A stretch of 64,000 nucleotides of DNA from Flavobacterium azizsancarii (GTDB lineage Bacteria; Bacteroidota; Bacteroidia; Flavobacteriales; Flavobacteriaceae), in contig NZ_JAMZNK010000021.1 in NCBI RefSeq assembly GCF_027980145.1, positions 22,641 through 86,640 on the forward strand, given 5' to 3'. Position 1 is the first letter of the stretch. Every line of letters begins with the position of its first letter. The notes under the pieces were generated by a model. It worked only from the letters and a program-made list of their open reading frames with translations, had not been told where the DNA came from and searched no databases. This document shows positions 40,281-49,578 of this stretch, piece after piece. The translations under genes were made by a program, and so were the position numbers.

Positions 40281-41765
40281 TTATTTTTTATGTGTTAATA
40301 TAAATTCTAATTCTTGTTTCCATTTTTGATACGCCTTATCATACGGCTCCCTATTTTTTAGCGGTAAAAAAGTCATCACGTGATCGTTGGTCGTAATGCT
40401 TGATCCAAATTTATTGTAATCACCATCTTTTAAACCTACCGCTCTTGCCGCTCCAACTGCTCCTGTTGTATTATAAATTTCGATTTCATGCCCAATTAAT
40501 GTTGCAACCGTATTCGAAAAAATCTCTGAACGGAACAAATTATCATTCCCCGCCCTAATCACATTAATCGTCGCATGATCCTCTTTTAGACATTCCATTC
40601 CGTACACAAACGAAAAAGCAATTCCTTCTAAGGCAGCTCTGAACAAATGTGCATTATTGTGAATATTTAAGTTGAGGTTCAAAAAGTGCGTACCAATATT
40701 TTTATTGTTAAACATACGCTCAGCACCATTCCCAAACGGAATCACCACAACTCCATCTGAACCTATGCCAATCTTCGACGCTTTCCTGTTCATCGATTCA
40801 TAGGTTTCATCGCCCATATTATTTCGCAGCCAACGGTATTGAATTCCGGCTCCGTTGATGTTTAATAATTTACCAATTCTGGGAGTTTCTAATTCGTAAT
40901 TCACATGTACAAAATTGTTTACTCTTGTACTTTTCCCGGATGTCATTTCGCCAACCGCGTAAAAAACTCCCGAAGTCCCACCTGTTGCCGCTACTTCACC
41001 CGGATTCAGCACATTCAGTGACAGCGCATTATTGGGCTGATCTCCTGCTCTGTATACCACAGGAATCCCAATTGGTAATCCTGATTCTTTCGAAGCTTTT
41101 TCGTTTAAAACGCCCTGATTCGTAAAATTCTCTACAATATCTGGCGTTAATGATGGATCGATTCCGTAATAATCCAGCAGCCAATTGGCCACTTTGTTTT
41201 CTTTATAATCCCAAAGCATCCCTTCAGAGAGACCGTTTTTTGTGGTCGTAATATCACCCGTCAATTTATAGGCGATATAATCTCCTGGCAGCATGTATTT
41301 GTACACCTGCTTGTAAATTTCAGGTTCATTTTCCTTGACCCATTTTAGTTTCGAAGCGGTAAAATTTCCTGGAGAATTCAATAAGTGGTCCATACATTTT
41401 TCCTGCCCTATTTCAGCGAAAGCCGCATTCCCAATTTCGACCGCACGGCTGTCACACCAGATGATCGCATTACGCAATGGGTTGCGTGTTTCGTCCACAA
41501 TAACGAGTCCGTGCATTTGATAGGATATACCAATTCCCTGAATTTTAGAAGCTTCAATATTCGCTTCACGAATCGCTCTTTTAGTCGCTACACAAATGTG
41601 CTGCCACCAGATTTCAGGATCCTGCTCTGCCCAATCGGGATGCAGTGACACAATTTCCATTTCGTTTTGCGGTTCATGCAAAACGATTATTCTTTTTCCT
41701 GTTTCGGCTTCCACCAAGGCAACCTTGACCGAAGAACTTCCAATATCATATCCTATATAATACAT
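40281..41765 (-). CDS. xylB: Xylulokinase
   Basis: 494 residues, FGGY family of carbohydrate kinases. The phosphate-binding start is [21 protein letters not shown]; the signature [13 protein letters not shown] with [10 protein letters not shown] and the second domain [19 protein letters not shown] are present. It phosphorylates D-xylulose for entry into the pentose phosphate pathway. It is placed between the GntR-type regulator (3-base gap) and xylA (4-base gap), so the three are one transcript. Confidence 0.95.
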   Translation of the reverse strand: MYYIGYDIGSSSVKVALVEAETGKRIIVLHEPQNEMEIVSLHPDWAEQDPEIWWQHICVATKRAIREANIEASKIQGIGISYQMHGLVIVDETRNPLRNAIIWCDSRAVEIGNAAFAEIGQEKCMDHLLNSPGNFTASKLKWVKENEPEIYKQVYKYMLPGDYIAYKLTGDITTTKNGLSEGMLWDYKENKVANWLLDYYGIDPSLTPDIVENFTNQGVLNEKASKESGLPIGIPVVYRAGDQPNNALSLNVLNPGEVAATGGTSGVFYAVGEMTSGKSTRVNNFVHVNYELETPRIGKLLNINGAGIQYRWLRNNMGDETYESMNRKASKIGIGSDGVVVIPFGNGAERMFNNKNIGTHFLNLNLNIHNNAHLFRAALEGIAFSFVYGMECLKEDHATINVIRAGNDNLFRSEIFSNTVATLIGHEIEIYNTTGAVGAARAVGLKDGDYNKFGSSITTNDHVMTFLPLKNREPYDKAYQKWKQELEFILTHKK

Positions 41766-41768
41766 AAC

Positions 41769-42779
41769 TTATAATGATTCTCTTATTATTAATTTCGTTG
41801 GCACGTAGCGCTGAACAACCTCATCCTGTGTAATAAACGCTGCCGCTTTTGTTCCTAATTCTTTGAAATCAGTCGAAATAACCGAAATCCCTTTGTATAT
41901 AAATTTCTTCATTGGCGTTTCGTTGTACGACAAAAAACCAACATCCGTTCCCGGCTCTAAATCTTTCTCTTTGCATTGTTCCAGAAAGTGCCCCAGTATT
42001 CGATCACTCACACTGATATAAGCAATTCCTTTCTCTATATTAAACTTTTTTGCATCAGTAATCACTTCATATTCAAAACTAAAATCAGCACAAAATTTCT
42101 TAAAAAATTCCAATGTCTCTTTTGGATGATTTGTATAATCTGGATAAATAAACTGTATGTTTTTATACTTTCTAAACAAATCCACCGCCTCCTCCAGCGC
42201 ATTATAAAATGCTTTCCCGAAATCCTGAAAAACATAATTATTTTGCTTTTGTGTATGAATGTTCCAATCGATCAGCAACAGCTTTTCATTGGCAATTACA
42301 GACAAAGTAGGTGACACTTCTTTATGATCAAAATTCATCACCACATATTTGTAATACTTCCCCACACTATTATTAATGATCGTTTTAAAAACATCAATAT
42401 TATAATGATGAAACTGCACATCCGTAATCACATTATCTCCCAAATTGTTTACAAACGAATGATACAAAACCTCTTTATACGCCTTAAAAGTATCCAATAC
42501 CAAAAGTACTTTTCTCGTTTCGCCCGATACATAATAGCCTTTATTGGGCACAGAATCAATGCTGTTTTGGTCTTTTAAAATAGAATATGCCTTAAAAACC
42601 GTATCTCTCGACAACTGATTCGTCTTGCATATACTATTCACCGACGGAAGCAAATCACCCTTTTGCAATATATTCTCCGCAATCGCATTATTGATTCCGT
42701 TGACCAATTGCTGGTATTTTGGAATGTCACTATCGTGATTTATTGTAAAGACAAATTCTTCCTGTTCTTTGTTATGCAT
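41769..42779 (-). CDS. GntR-type regulator with periplasmic-binding-protein-like sensor (xylose operon)
   Basis: 336 residues. The N-terminal winged helix (about residues 12-75, YQQLVNGINNAIAENILQKGD and SRDTVFKAYSILKDQ) is GntR. The rest resembles a LacI/periplasmic-binding sensor domain (VLLVLDTFKAYKEVLYHSF, GIAYISVSDRILGHFLEQC, DVGFLSYNETPMKKF). Such fusions regulate sugar operons in Bacteroidota and other phyla. First gene of the xylB-xylA operon, so it probably controls its own operon in response to xylose or xylulose. An inverted repeat GCATAC-N12-GTATGC overlaps its start codon (42776-42799) and could be its operator. Confidence 0.88.
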   Translation of the reverse strand: MHNKEQEEFVFTINHDSDIPKYQQLVNGINNAIAENILQKGDLLPSVNSICKTNQLSRDTVFKAYSILKDQNSIDSVPNKGYYVSGETRKVLLVLDTFKAYKEVLYHSFVNNLGDNVITDVQFHHYNIDVFKTIINNSVGKYYKYVVMNFDHKEVSPTLSVIANEKLLLIDWNIHTQKQNNYVFQDFGKAFYNALEEAVDLFRKYKNIQFIYPDYTNHPKETLEFFKKFCADFSFEYEVITDAKKFNIEKGIAYISVSDRILGHFLEQCKEKDLEPGTDVGFLSYNETPMKKFIYKGISVISTDFKELGTKAAAFITQDEVVQRYVPTKLIIRESL

Positions 42780-42799
42780 ACTGTTCTGTTCTGGTATGC
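42776..42799. promoter_or_regulatory. Inverted repeat over the start of the GntR-type regulator
   Basis: GCATAC and GTATGC flank 12 bases that contain TGTTCTGTTCTG, itself a short direct repeat. The left arm covers the start codon. It may be an autoregulatory site; binding is not shown by sequence. Confidence 0.4.
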
Positions 42800-42936
42800 T
42801 AATATAGGCAAATGTCTTTTAAAAAAAAATACTATTCAGGCAAAAAATGTTAACTTTTTAATCTTATTAAAATTGCACAAACATTGCTTCGTAAACCTCA
42901 TCAGGAAAACATCAGTTAAATCTACGACTATCGAAA

Positions 42937-43692
42937 TCAACTATTAAAATTAAAATTAAGTTCTCTTTGTGATAGCATTTCATTCTGTTGTAAATTTATT
43001 CTGTAAAGTTTTGCAGCCCTGTGCGAAACTGCTTCTTCTTTTTGGTTTGAATCCTGTATCAAATCCATTTGCAATATCTTTCTCCTAAAATTAGATTTAT
43101 TGATTTCGATTCCCAAAATTTCTTCGTAAAGATGCATGACTTGTAACAACGTAAATTTCTCCGGTAATAAATTAAATCCAATCGCGCTTTTGCAAATATT
43201 CTTCCGTAATTCTTTTAGACTATAATCTAAAATAACTTTGTGTTTATCGTTTAAACCAGCAATTTCGTTAATACCAATCCATGCAACATTGGGGTTAAAA
43301 ATTTCATTTTCTATATCCTCGATATCTTTTTTTACCATCGCATAATATCCTATCGAAATATCTTCCTGACAAGATGATGGAGACGGATAACCAAAGGCTT
43401 TCAATTGTTCAAGAAAGAAATTGTCAATACCAATGTACTTTTTTAAAATATTCTGGGCAGTACTCGAAATGGTCCCCCCCTCTTTTATATAATCATTCGC
43501 CAGTTCAAAATTTAGATTTCCCTGATTGTCTTTATGTTTGACCAGCAAAACTTTCAGACTTTCTCCTTCAAAATTAAAGATCACACAATCAATTTCTATT
43601 GGATTTGTACTATATTGATTGCTGGTATTATTCCTTTTTTCATCTCCTTTATCCATAGAAAATAAATTTAAAACTATTACTATTATTTTCAA
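42937..43692 (-). CDS. Nudix-type transcriptional regulator (NrtR/AraR-like)
   Basis: 251 residues. About residues 28-165 form a Nudix fold (EIDCVIFNFEGESLKVLLVKH, GGTISSTAQNILKKYIGI, ISIGYYAMVK), but the catalytic Nudix box with its REXXEE core is not present, so it should not hydrolyse nucleotides. The C-terminal part (FTLLQVMHLYEEILGIEINKSNFRRKI) is the winged helix seen in NrtR and in the Bacteroidota arabinose regulator AraR. The ligand is probably a pentose such as L-arabinose. It starts 11 bases after the GH43 gene in the operon MFS-GH43-regulator. The start could also be MDKGDEKRN, 12 codons later. Confidence 0.85.
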   Translation of the reverse strand: MKIIVIVLNLFSMDKGDEKRNNTSNQYSTNPIEIDCVIFNFEGESLKVLLVKHKDNQGNLNFELANDYIKEGGTISSTAQNILKKYIGIDNFFLEQLKAFGYPSPSSCQEDISIGYYAMVKKDIEDIENEIFNPNVAWIGINEIAGLNDKHKVILDYSLKELRKNICKSAIGFNLLPEKFTLLQVMHLYEEILGIEINKSNFRRKILQMDLIQDSNQKEEAVSHRAAKLYRINLQQNEMLSQRELNFNFNS

Positions 43693-43703
43693 TAAGCAGC
43701 TAT

Positions 43704-44738
43704 CTAATCAATCAATCTTCTTATCCCGTACGGATCTATGGTAACAATTGAACCATCTTCTGCATAATCAATTTTGGTTACTTTCATACTTCGCAAATGC
43801 GTTACTCCTTTTGACAAGCTCGAATCGTGGTAAAACAAATACCAATCATTCTCTACTTTACAAATAGAATGATGCGAAGTCCAGCCAACTACAGGATTCA
43901 GTATTCTCCCCTGATATGTGAATGGTCCATAAGGACTATCACCTATAGCATAACAGATAAAATGTGTATCGCCAGTAGAATACGAGAAGTAATATTTATT
44001 GTTGTATTTATGTACCCAGGAAGCTTCAAAAAAACGACGATCATTATCTGCTGCCAATAAGATTTCTCCATTTTCATCGAGAATTTTGATTTCTTTTGGT
44101 TCCTCGGCAAACTCTAACATATCTTCTCTCAACAGCGCCACAATAGGACCTAAAGCAGGTTCACTGCCCATTGGTTCTTCGTGAGCCGGGTCGTATTTAT
44201 TATTTCGGTATTTTTGAAGTTGTCCGCCCCAAATTCCGCCAAAATAAATATAATGTTTACCGTCTTCATCTTCAAAAACAGCAGGATCAATACTATAACT
44301 TCCTTTTATAGCATCGGGTTCCGGCATAAATGGCCCAACCGGAGAATCGCTTATGGCAACACCAATCTGGAAAATTCCGTTGGCACGTTTGGCCGGAAAA
44401 TACAGATAATACTTTCCGTTTTTGCAGGCCGCATCAGGCGCCCACATTTGTTTTTCGGCCCAGGCAACTTCATCTACATGCAGAGCAACACCATTATCAA
44501 CAACTTCTGATTGAATATCATTCATCGAAAATACATGATAATCCTCCATACCAAAATGATCGCCATTATCGTTAAATGGAATCCCGGCATCAATATCATG
44601 CGAAGGATAAATATAAATGTTACCGTTAAATACATGCGCTGATGGATCAGCCGTGTACATGTGCGAAACTAAAGGTTTCGAAATGGCTAATTTATTAATT
44701 TGCTCGAAATTAATTTGTTCAATACTATCTTCAGGCAT
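43704..44738 (-). CDS. Cytoplasmic GH43 beta-xylosidase (subfamily-1-like)
   Basis: 344 residues with no signal peptide, in contrast to the five other GH43 proteins in this window. The propeller has base YTADPSAHVF, modulator SIDPAVFEDEDGKHY and acid FFEASWVHKYNNKYY, and the motif YPSHDIDAG of the GH43_1 type. Known relatives split xylobiose and small xylo-oligosaccharides. The gene lies 28 bases after the symporter gene, so imported xylo-oligosaccharides would be cut to xylose inside the cell. It is co-transcribed with the Nudix-type regulator. Confidence 0.92.
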   Translation of the reverse strand: MPEDSIEQINFEQINKLAISKPLVSHMYTADPSAHVFNGNIYIYPSHDIDAGIPFNDNGDHFGMEDYHVFSMNDIQSEVVDNGVALHVDEVAWAEKQMWAPDAACKNGKYYLYFPAKRANGIFQIGVAISDSPVGPFMPEPDAIKGSYSIDPAVFEDEDGKHYIYFGGIWGGQLQKYRNNKYDPAHEEPMGSEPALGPIVALLREDMLEFAEEPKEIKILDENGEILLAADNDRRFFEASWVHKYNNKYYFSYSTGDTHFICYAIGDSPYGPFTYQGRILNPVVGWTSHHSICKVENDWYLFYHDSSLSKGVTHLRSMKVTKIDYAEDGSIVTIDPYGIRRLID

Positions 44739-44766
44739 ATTCGTTTTTAGGTTTTATTTTAAATAA

Positions 44767-46200
44767 TTAATTTCTTCGTTCTTTTAAATCGGTTTCTATC
44801 TGCACTTCCATTTTCTTATTGATTTTATAGCAAAACAACAAGGCAACTCCCACCAAAAATGGAATAGCAGGAAAAATACTCACCAATAATTTTATTCCGT
44901 TTATCGCAATATCCGTTTGTACTGTAGAGTTTGGTACATAATGAAAATATCCCAAAAATAACGTCGTCAACGCTCCCCCTATGCTCAAACCTGCTTTTAA
45001 GCCCACCATCATAGCCGAAAAGATAATGGCCGTGGCACGACGATTGTTTAGCCATTCGGAGTAATCAGCCACATCTGCAATCATTGCCCAAAGAATTGGA
45101 ATTGTGATTCCGTAGAAAAATCCGTGCAGGATTTGGGAGAAAAACATCAAACTGATAGATTGAGGTGTAAAAAAGTAAAATGCAAGCACAAATAGTGTCG
45201 AAATAAACAAAAACAATCTAAATACATTTCGCTTTCCGTATTTATCTGCAAGATTTTTAGACAATGTAATTCCGACAATCATAAAGATAATACCACCAGC
45301 ATTGAACAATCCAAATCCAGCCGATACGGCATCATTTCCAAAATAATTTAATCCTATATTAGACAAAACTTCTAAAATGGGCTGAATAAAAAGAGCCAAT
45401 TGCTCTTTATTAACATAGTTTTCAAAATAATACACATACGAACCGCCTTTCATCGCCAGGGTTATAAAAACCAAAGTCGTAAGGGCAAGCATGATCAGCC
45501 ATGGTGTATTTTTCTTTAAATCATTTAGATCTTCCTTAATACTTGACTTTTGTTCCGGCTTTGGAATAATACGCTCCTTAGTTGTTAAAAACGTGATTAA
45601 CAACATGATTGTACCTATTATAGCCAGTACTGTCATCACTTTTTCGATACCCACAGCTTTATCTCCGTTTCCGGCACTTTTAATAATACCCAGCATGAAA
45701 ACCTGAACAAAAAACTGTGCAAACATAACTGCCACAAAACGATATGACGACATACTATTTCTCTCACGCATATCACCTGTTATTACCCCGCTTAAAGCCG
45801 AATAGGGCAAGTTATTACTCGCATAAAAAAGCAATAATAAAGTGTAGGTTACTACTGCGTAAATTACTTTTCCGTGATACGAAAAATTAGGTGTCGAAAA
45901 AGCCAATAAAGCAATAACGCCCAGCGGGATTGCCGTAATTAAAATCCAGGGTCTGAACTTTCCCCATTTGGTACTCGTTCTGTCGGCCAATATACCAATA
46001 ATAGGGTTAAATATAAAGGCTGCAATTAATCCCACGACCAGCATTATTATTGAAGAATCTGTTGGTGATAATCCGTAGATATCCGTATAAAAATAAGCCA
46101 GATAGGTCATCAGAGTCTGGAAAACTAAATTGGCTGCCAGGTCGCCTAAGCTATATCCGATTTTTTCTTTAATGGATAATTTTTGAGAAATGTAATTCAT
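44767..46200 (-). CDS. MFS/GPH-family oligosaccharide symporter (inner membrane)
   Basis: 477 residues with about 12 predicted membrane helices. It belongs to the glycoside-pentoside-hexuronide:cation symporter family: IGYSLGDLAANLVFQTLMTYLAYFYT-like start, GILADRTSTKWGKFRPWIL between helices 2 and 3, and ADYSEWLNNRRATAIIFSAM in the second half. Members import xylosides and glucuronides with Na+ or H+. Context (GH43, GH10, GH67) points to xylo-oligosaccharides, possibly carrying glucuronate. Two operator motifs lie in its 265-base leader. Confidence 0.93.
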   Translation of the reverse strand: MNYISQKLSIKEKIGYSLGDLAANLVFQTLMTYLAYFYTDIYGLSPTDSSIIMLVVGLIAAFIFNPIIGILADRTSTKWGKFRPWILITAIPLGVIALLAFSTPNFSYHGKVIYAVVTYTLLLLFYASNNLPYSALSGVITGDMRERNSMSSYRFVAVMFAQFFVQVFMLGIIKSAGNGDKAVGIEKVMTVLAIIGTIMLLITFLTTKERIIPKPEQKSSIKEDLNDLKKNTPWLIMLALTTLVFITLAMKGGSYVYYFENYVNKEQLALFIQPILEVLSNIGLNYFGNDAVSAGFGLFNAGGIIFMIVGITLSKNLADKYGKRNVFRLFLFISTLFVLAFYFFTPQSISLMFFSQILHGFFYGITIPILWAMIADVADYSEWLNNRRATAIIFSAMMVGLKAGLSIGGALTTLFLGYFHYVPNSTVQTDIAINGIKLLVSIFPAIPFLVGVALLFCYKINKKMEVQIETDLKERRN

Positions 46201-46335
46201 TATTGGTTTGTGGTTATTTTGGTTAATTCAAAATCAAAAAACAATTTTTGATTTTATAATAATAAGAATTTATTTTATCATTTTTCCGGTCTCCTTATTT
46301 GATGTAATGCTTAAAAAAAAAGTCTTTCGTTTCAA

Positions 46336-46347
46336 ACAATCGGTTGT
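46336..46347. promoter_or_regulatory. LacI-type operator motif 3 (MFS leader, proximal)
   Basis: ACAATCGGTTGT, 136 bases before the symporter start and downstream of the candidate -7 element at 46376-46383. With motif 4 it brackets that element. Confidence 0.7.
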
Positions 46348-46375
46348 GTAAAATTAGCTAAAAAAACATATTATG

Positions 46376-46383
46376 CAAATATA
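46376..46383 (-). promoter_or_regulatory. Candidate -7 element of the MFS-GH43-regulator operon
   Basis: TATATTTG on the minus strand fits TAnnTTTG. I see no TTG at the usual -33 distance, so the promoter may depend on an activator or be weak. Confidence 0.45.
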
Positions 46384-46413
46384 CTTCGCTTAATTATTAT
46401 AATGATTTTAAAA

Positions 46414-46425
46414 ACAACCGATTGT
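46414..46425. promoter_or_regulatory. LacI-type operator motif 4 (MFS leader, distal)
   Basis: ACAACCGATTGT on the plus strand, the exact reverse complement of motif 3. Centre-to-centre distance to motif 3 is 78 bases, within looping range. Confidence 0.7.
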
Positions 46426-46465
46426 AAAACAATTCACAAAAAACAAGCCTTTTAGACCTCAAAAA

Positions 46466-47584
46466 TTATTCTTTTGATTCTTTTAATTGTTGAACACTGT
46501 TGTATGCTTTTTTAGGATGTAGCTTTGTATCAAACAATAATGGATAATTTGTACGCCCTTTTATGGGCCAGTCATTCAACCAGGACTGCCCGTCATGAAC
46601 TCCCCAAAATGTTACACGGCTGATTTTATCTTTATGTTTTAAGAATAATTTAAAGATTGAAGCATAACGCTCCGCAAGTTTAACCTGAATAGAATCTGGA
46701 AGTTTTTCCGGGTAAGGATTCATTTTTGCACTTCCTTCAAAATTCTGATTCACATCTGCTCCTTTTAAGTCCCACGGATTTGGAAGCACTGTAATATCAA
46801 GTTCAGTAATAGCCACTTTAATACCAAGCTTGGAATAAGCCAGGATACTTTTCTCGATTTCATCTAAAGAAGGGCTCGCCAATCTCCAATGCCCCTGAAT
46901 ACCAACGCCGTCAATTTTTCCGCCGGCTGATTTTATTTTTTTTATCAACTTAATAGCACCTTCCCTTTTAGCAGGTTCTTCGATATTGTAATCGTTATAA
47001 TACAAATCTACTTTGGGATCAGCAGCAGCAGCTAATTTAAAAGCATCAACAAGATATCTTTCTCCCAGTGTGTTCAAAAAAACAGATTTTCTCAAAGTAC
47101 CATCTTCATTTAGAGCTTCGTTGACAACATCCCAGGAATTAATTCTTCCTTTGTATTTGGAAACAATTGTAGTGATATGATCTTTCATGAAAGCTTTCAT
47201 CTCTGTACTGTCTTTAATTTTTTCCATCCACGGAGCCAATTGACTATGCCAGATCAAAGTATGACCATGAATAAACATCTTATTTTTTTCGCCATAGGCC
47301 ACAAATTTATCTGTTAAGGCAAAATCGTATTTATCTGGGGAAGGATGCACAAACATCGACTTCATAATATTTTCTGCTGTTATAGCATTAAATTCTTTTT
47401 TAACCAAAGAATCTACTTTGGCATCTTTTCCCTCGATTTGATCAGCACTTAAAGCTGTCCCGATATAAAAATCATCTTTATAACTGTCTTTTAAAGAGAC
47501 TGTTTTTACTTCTTGCTTTTTCGCATTACAACTGCTTAATACTATTAGAGATACCAGCAGCAAATAATAATTACTAAATTTCAT
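46466..47584 (-). CDS. GH10 endo-beta-1,4-xylanase, lipoprotein
   Basis: 372 residues with a lipoprotein signal peptide (VLSSC, Cys about residue 19). The barrel has HGHTLIWHSQLAPWM, the acid/base in SWDVVNEALNEDG (Glu156), GIQGHWRLASPS, and the nucleophile in AITELDITVLP (Glu261), and ends with VTFWGVHDGQSW. GH10 cuts the xylan backbone and tolerates decorated xylose better than GH11. Lipid anchoring suggests a location at the outer membrane or periplasm. It is the last gene of the GH67-SDR-uxuA-GH10 operon (37-base gap to uxuA). Confidence 0.96.
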   Translation of the reverse strand: MKFSNYYLLLVSLIVLSSCNAKKQEVKTVSLKDSYKDDFYIGTALSADQIEGKDAKVDSLVKKEFNAITAENIMKSMFVHPSPDKYDFALTDKFVAYGEKNKMFIHGHTLIWHSQLAPWMEKIKDSTEMKAFMKDHITTIVSKYKGRINSWDVVNEALNEDGTLRKSVFLNTLGERYLVDAFKLAAAADPKVDLYYNDYNIEEPAKREGAIKLIKKIKSAGGKIDGVGIQGHWRLASPSLDEIEKSILAYSKLGIKVAITELDITVLPNPWDLKGADVNQNFEGSAKMNPYPEKLPDSIQVKLAERYASIFKLFLKHKDKISRVTFWGVHDGQSWLNDWPIKGRTNYPLLFDTKLHPKKAYNSVQQLKESKE

Positions 47585-47621
47585 TTTTATTGTTTTAGAT
47601 TAATAGTTAGATTTTATTTTT

Positions 47622-48812
47622 CTATTCGGCTGACAATTGGGTTAATTTATAAGCAATTCCCATTTCTAACCCTCTTAATTCAGCAAGGCCTTTTAATCTG
47701 CCTACAAGAGAATATCCGGGATATGTTTCTTTGGTTGCATCAACCGAATGCAAGAAGCCATGATCCGGACGCATGGGTAGACTTACTTTTGTTTTGTTCA
47801 TTAACAGAAGAAGCTTTTCTACAATAATTTCTATCTTAGTATCACCTTTTAAATGTTCTGATTCCCTGAAAATAGTTTCGCTTTCACGGAAAGTATTTCG
47901 GAGATGCAAAAAGTGAATTCGGTCTCCATAATCGTCTATAATTCTCTCCAGACTATTATCAGGATTTGCTCCTAAAGAACCTGTACAATAACACAAACCA
48001 TTTAAATTGAACGGAACTGCGTCAAAAATTGCTTTCAGATCTTCTTCTGTAGAAACTATTCTGGGCAAACCCAAAACCGAAAATGGCGGATCATCAGGAT
48101 GAATCGCTAATTTCGCACCATATTCTGAAGCAATTGGAGCTATTTGCGTTAAAAAATAAATCAGGTTTTCTCTTAGTTTCGCATTATCAATATCAGCATA
48201 ATCCTCTAATAATGAAAGAATTTGTTCTGCTGTAAAATTGATTTTACTTCCCGGTAATCCCAATAAAACATTTTTAAAAAGTAATGCTTTTTCTTCTTCG
48301 GAAAGTTGGCTGCCAAATTGCAGCGCATTTTCTTTCTCTGTTTCAGAATAATCATTTTCAACATTTGGTCTTTTCAAAAGATAAACATCAAAATAAGTAA
48401 AAGCGTCCTGATTGTACAAAAGTGCTTTGCTTCCGTCTTCATTTACAAAATTATGATTGGTTCGAACCCAGTCTAAAATGGGCATAAAATTATATGTAAT
48501 CACTTTAATGCCACAATCTGAAAGATTCTTTATACTGATTTTATAATTTTCTATATACAGCAAATAGTTTCCCGTAGCTCTTTTTATTTCTTCATGAACC
48601 GGCAAACTTTCTACCACTATCCATTCTAATCCTGCTTCTTTTATTATTTGCTGTCTTTCTTTAATAGCGGGAACGGTCCAGATTTCTCCAACCGGAATTT
48701 GATGCAAAGCTGTTACAATTCCCGCTGCTCCTGCCTGCTTAATGTCTAATAGTTTTACAGAATCCTGAGGACCGAACCAGCGCATGGTTTGCTGCATTTT
48801 GATCATAATCAT
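47622..48812 (-). CDS. uxuA: Mannonate dehydratase
   Basis: 396 residues, TIM barrel. Motifs: MRWFGPQDSVKLLDIKQAGA, GIVTALHQIPVGEIW, IHPDDPPFSVLGLPRIVST, LCYCTGSLGANPDN, HFLHLRN, MRPDHGFLHSVD, all as in UxuA. It converts D-mannonate to 2-keto-3-deoxygluconate in glucuronate breakdown. It is preceded by the SDR gene (12 bases) that probably makes mannonate. The start in use may be the third Met (MQQTMRWFG), a few codons later. Confidence 0.96.
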   Translation of the reverse strand: MIMIKMQQTMRWFGPQDSVKLLDIKQAGAAGIVTALHQIPVGEIWTVPAIKERQQIIKEAGLEWIVVESLPVHEEIKRATGNYLLYIENYKISIKNLSDCGIKVITYNFMPILDWVRTNHNFVNEDGSKALLYNQDAFTYFDVYLLKRPNVENDYSETEKENALQFGSQLSEEEKALLFKNVLLGLPGSKINFTAEQILSLLEDYADIDNAKLRENLIYFLTQIAPIASEYGAKLAIHPDDPPFSVLGLPRIVSTEEDLKAIFDAVPFNLNGLCYCTGSLGANPDNSLERIIDDYGDRIHFLHLRNTFRESETIFRESEHLKGDTKIEIIVEKLLLLMNKTKVSLPMRPDHGFLHSVDATKETYPGYSLVGRLKGLAELRGLEMGIAYKLTQLSAE

Positions 48813-48824
48813 TGTATTTTAAAA

Positions 48825-49562
48825 TTAGAATCCAATACTATTCCCGCCATCTACAGGCAAAATAGTTCCTGTTGTAAATTTTGATTCGCTTGATGCAAAA
48901 TAAAATACGGCATCTGCAATATCCGATGGTTCTCCTAAAATTCCCATTGGCGTTCTTGAAAGTACTTTATTTTTTCTCTCAGGATCGCTGTCTAAAGCTT
49001 TTGCCGACATTTTTGTTTTGATAAAACCCGGCGCCACACAATTGACACGAATGCCAAACGGAGCCAACTCTACTGCCATTGCCCTTGTCATCGATTCGAT
49101 TGCGCCTTTGCTTGCCGAATACGCAATTACTTTCGGGATTCCGTATTGAGATGCCATCGAACTGATGTTGACAATATTTCCCCCATTATTTTCTTTCATG
49201 TTTTGCACCACAGCTTTACTTATGGCAAAAACGCTCAAAAGATTGGTATGAATTATCGATAGAAAATCTTCATCCGTAACCTCCAGAAATTCTTTTTTAA
49301 GATTGATTCCGGCATTGTTCACCAAAATGCCAATCGGATTATCTTTAGTGATGCTTTCGATCATAGCAGGAATTCCGGCAATATCATTTAGATCGTATAA
49401 AATCGCAATGGCATTTGCACCAATCTCTGCGCAAGCTTCTTCTGTCTTTTCTTTTGATCTTCCAATGATATACGTTTTGATTCCGTTATCACATAATTTT
49501 TTCGCGGTTGCAAAACCCAAACCTGAATTTCCTCCAGTTACAATGGCTGTTTTTGTGCTCAT
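48825..49562 (-). CDS. SDR oxidoreductase, probable fructuronate reductase (mannonate-forming)
   Basis: Short-chain dehydrogenase/reductase with TGGNSGLGFATAKKL (nucleotide binding), NNAG, the catalytic Ser and YSASKGAIESM, and a C-terminal TGTILPVDGGNS. The start MSTKTAIVTGG at 49562 was chosen because the longer frame (to 49595) would overlap the GH67 gene and adds no conserved residues; this start leaves a 16-base gap. Between GH67 and uxuA the missing step is reduction of fructuronate to mannonate, and an SDR replacing UxuB fits. That assignment is from context, since SDR substrates are hard to predict. Confidence 0.85.
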   Translation of the reverse strand: MSTKTAIVTGGNSGLGFATAKKLCDNGIKTYIIGRSKEKTEEACAEIGANAIAILYDLNDIAGIPAMIESITKDNPIGILVNNAGINLKKEFLEVTDEDFLSIIHTNLLSVFAISKAVVQNMKENNGGNIVNISSMASQYGIPKVIAYSASKGAIESMTRAMAVELAPFGIRVNCVAPGFIKTKMSAKALDSDPERKNKVLSRTPMGILGEPSDIADAVFYFASSESKFTTGTILPVDGGNSIGF

Positions 49563-49578
49563 TTTTTTTCTTATATAA

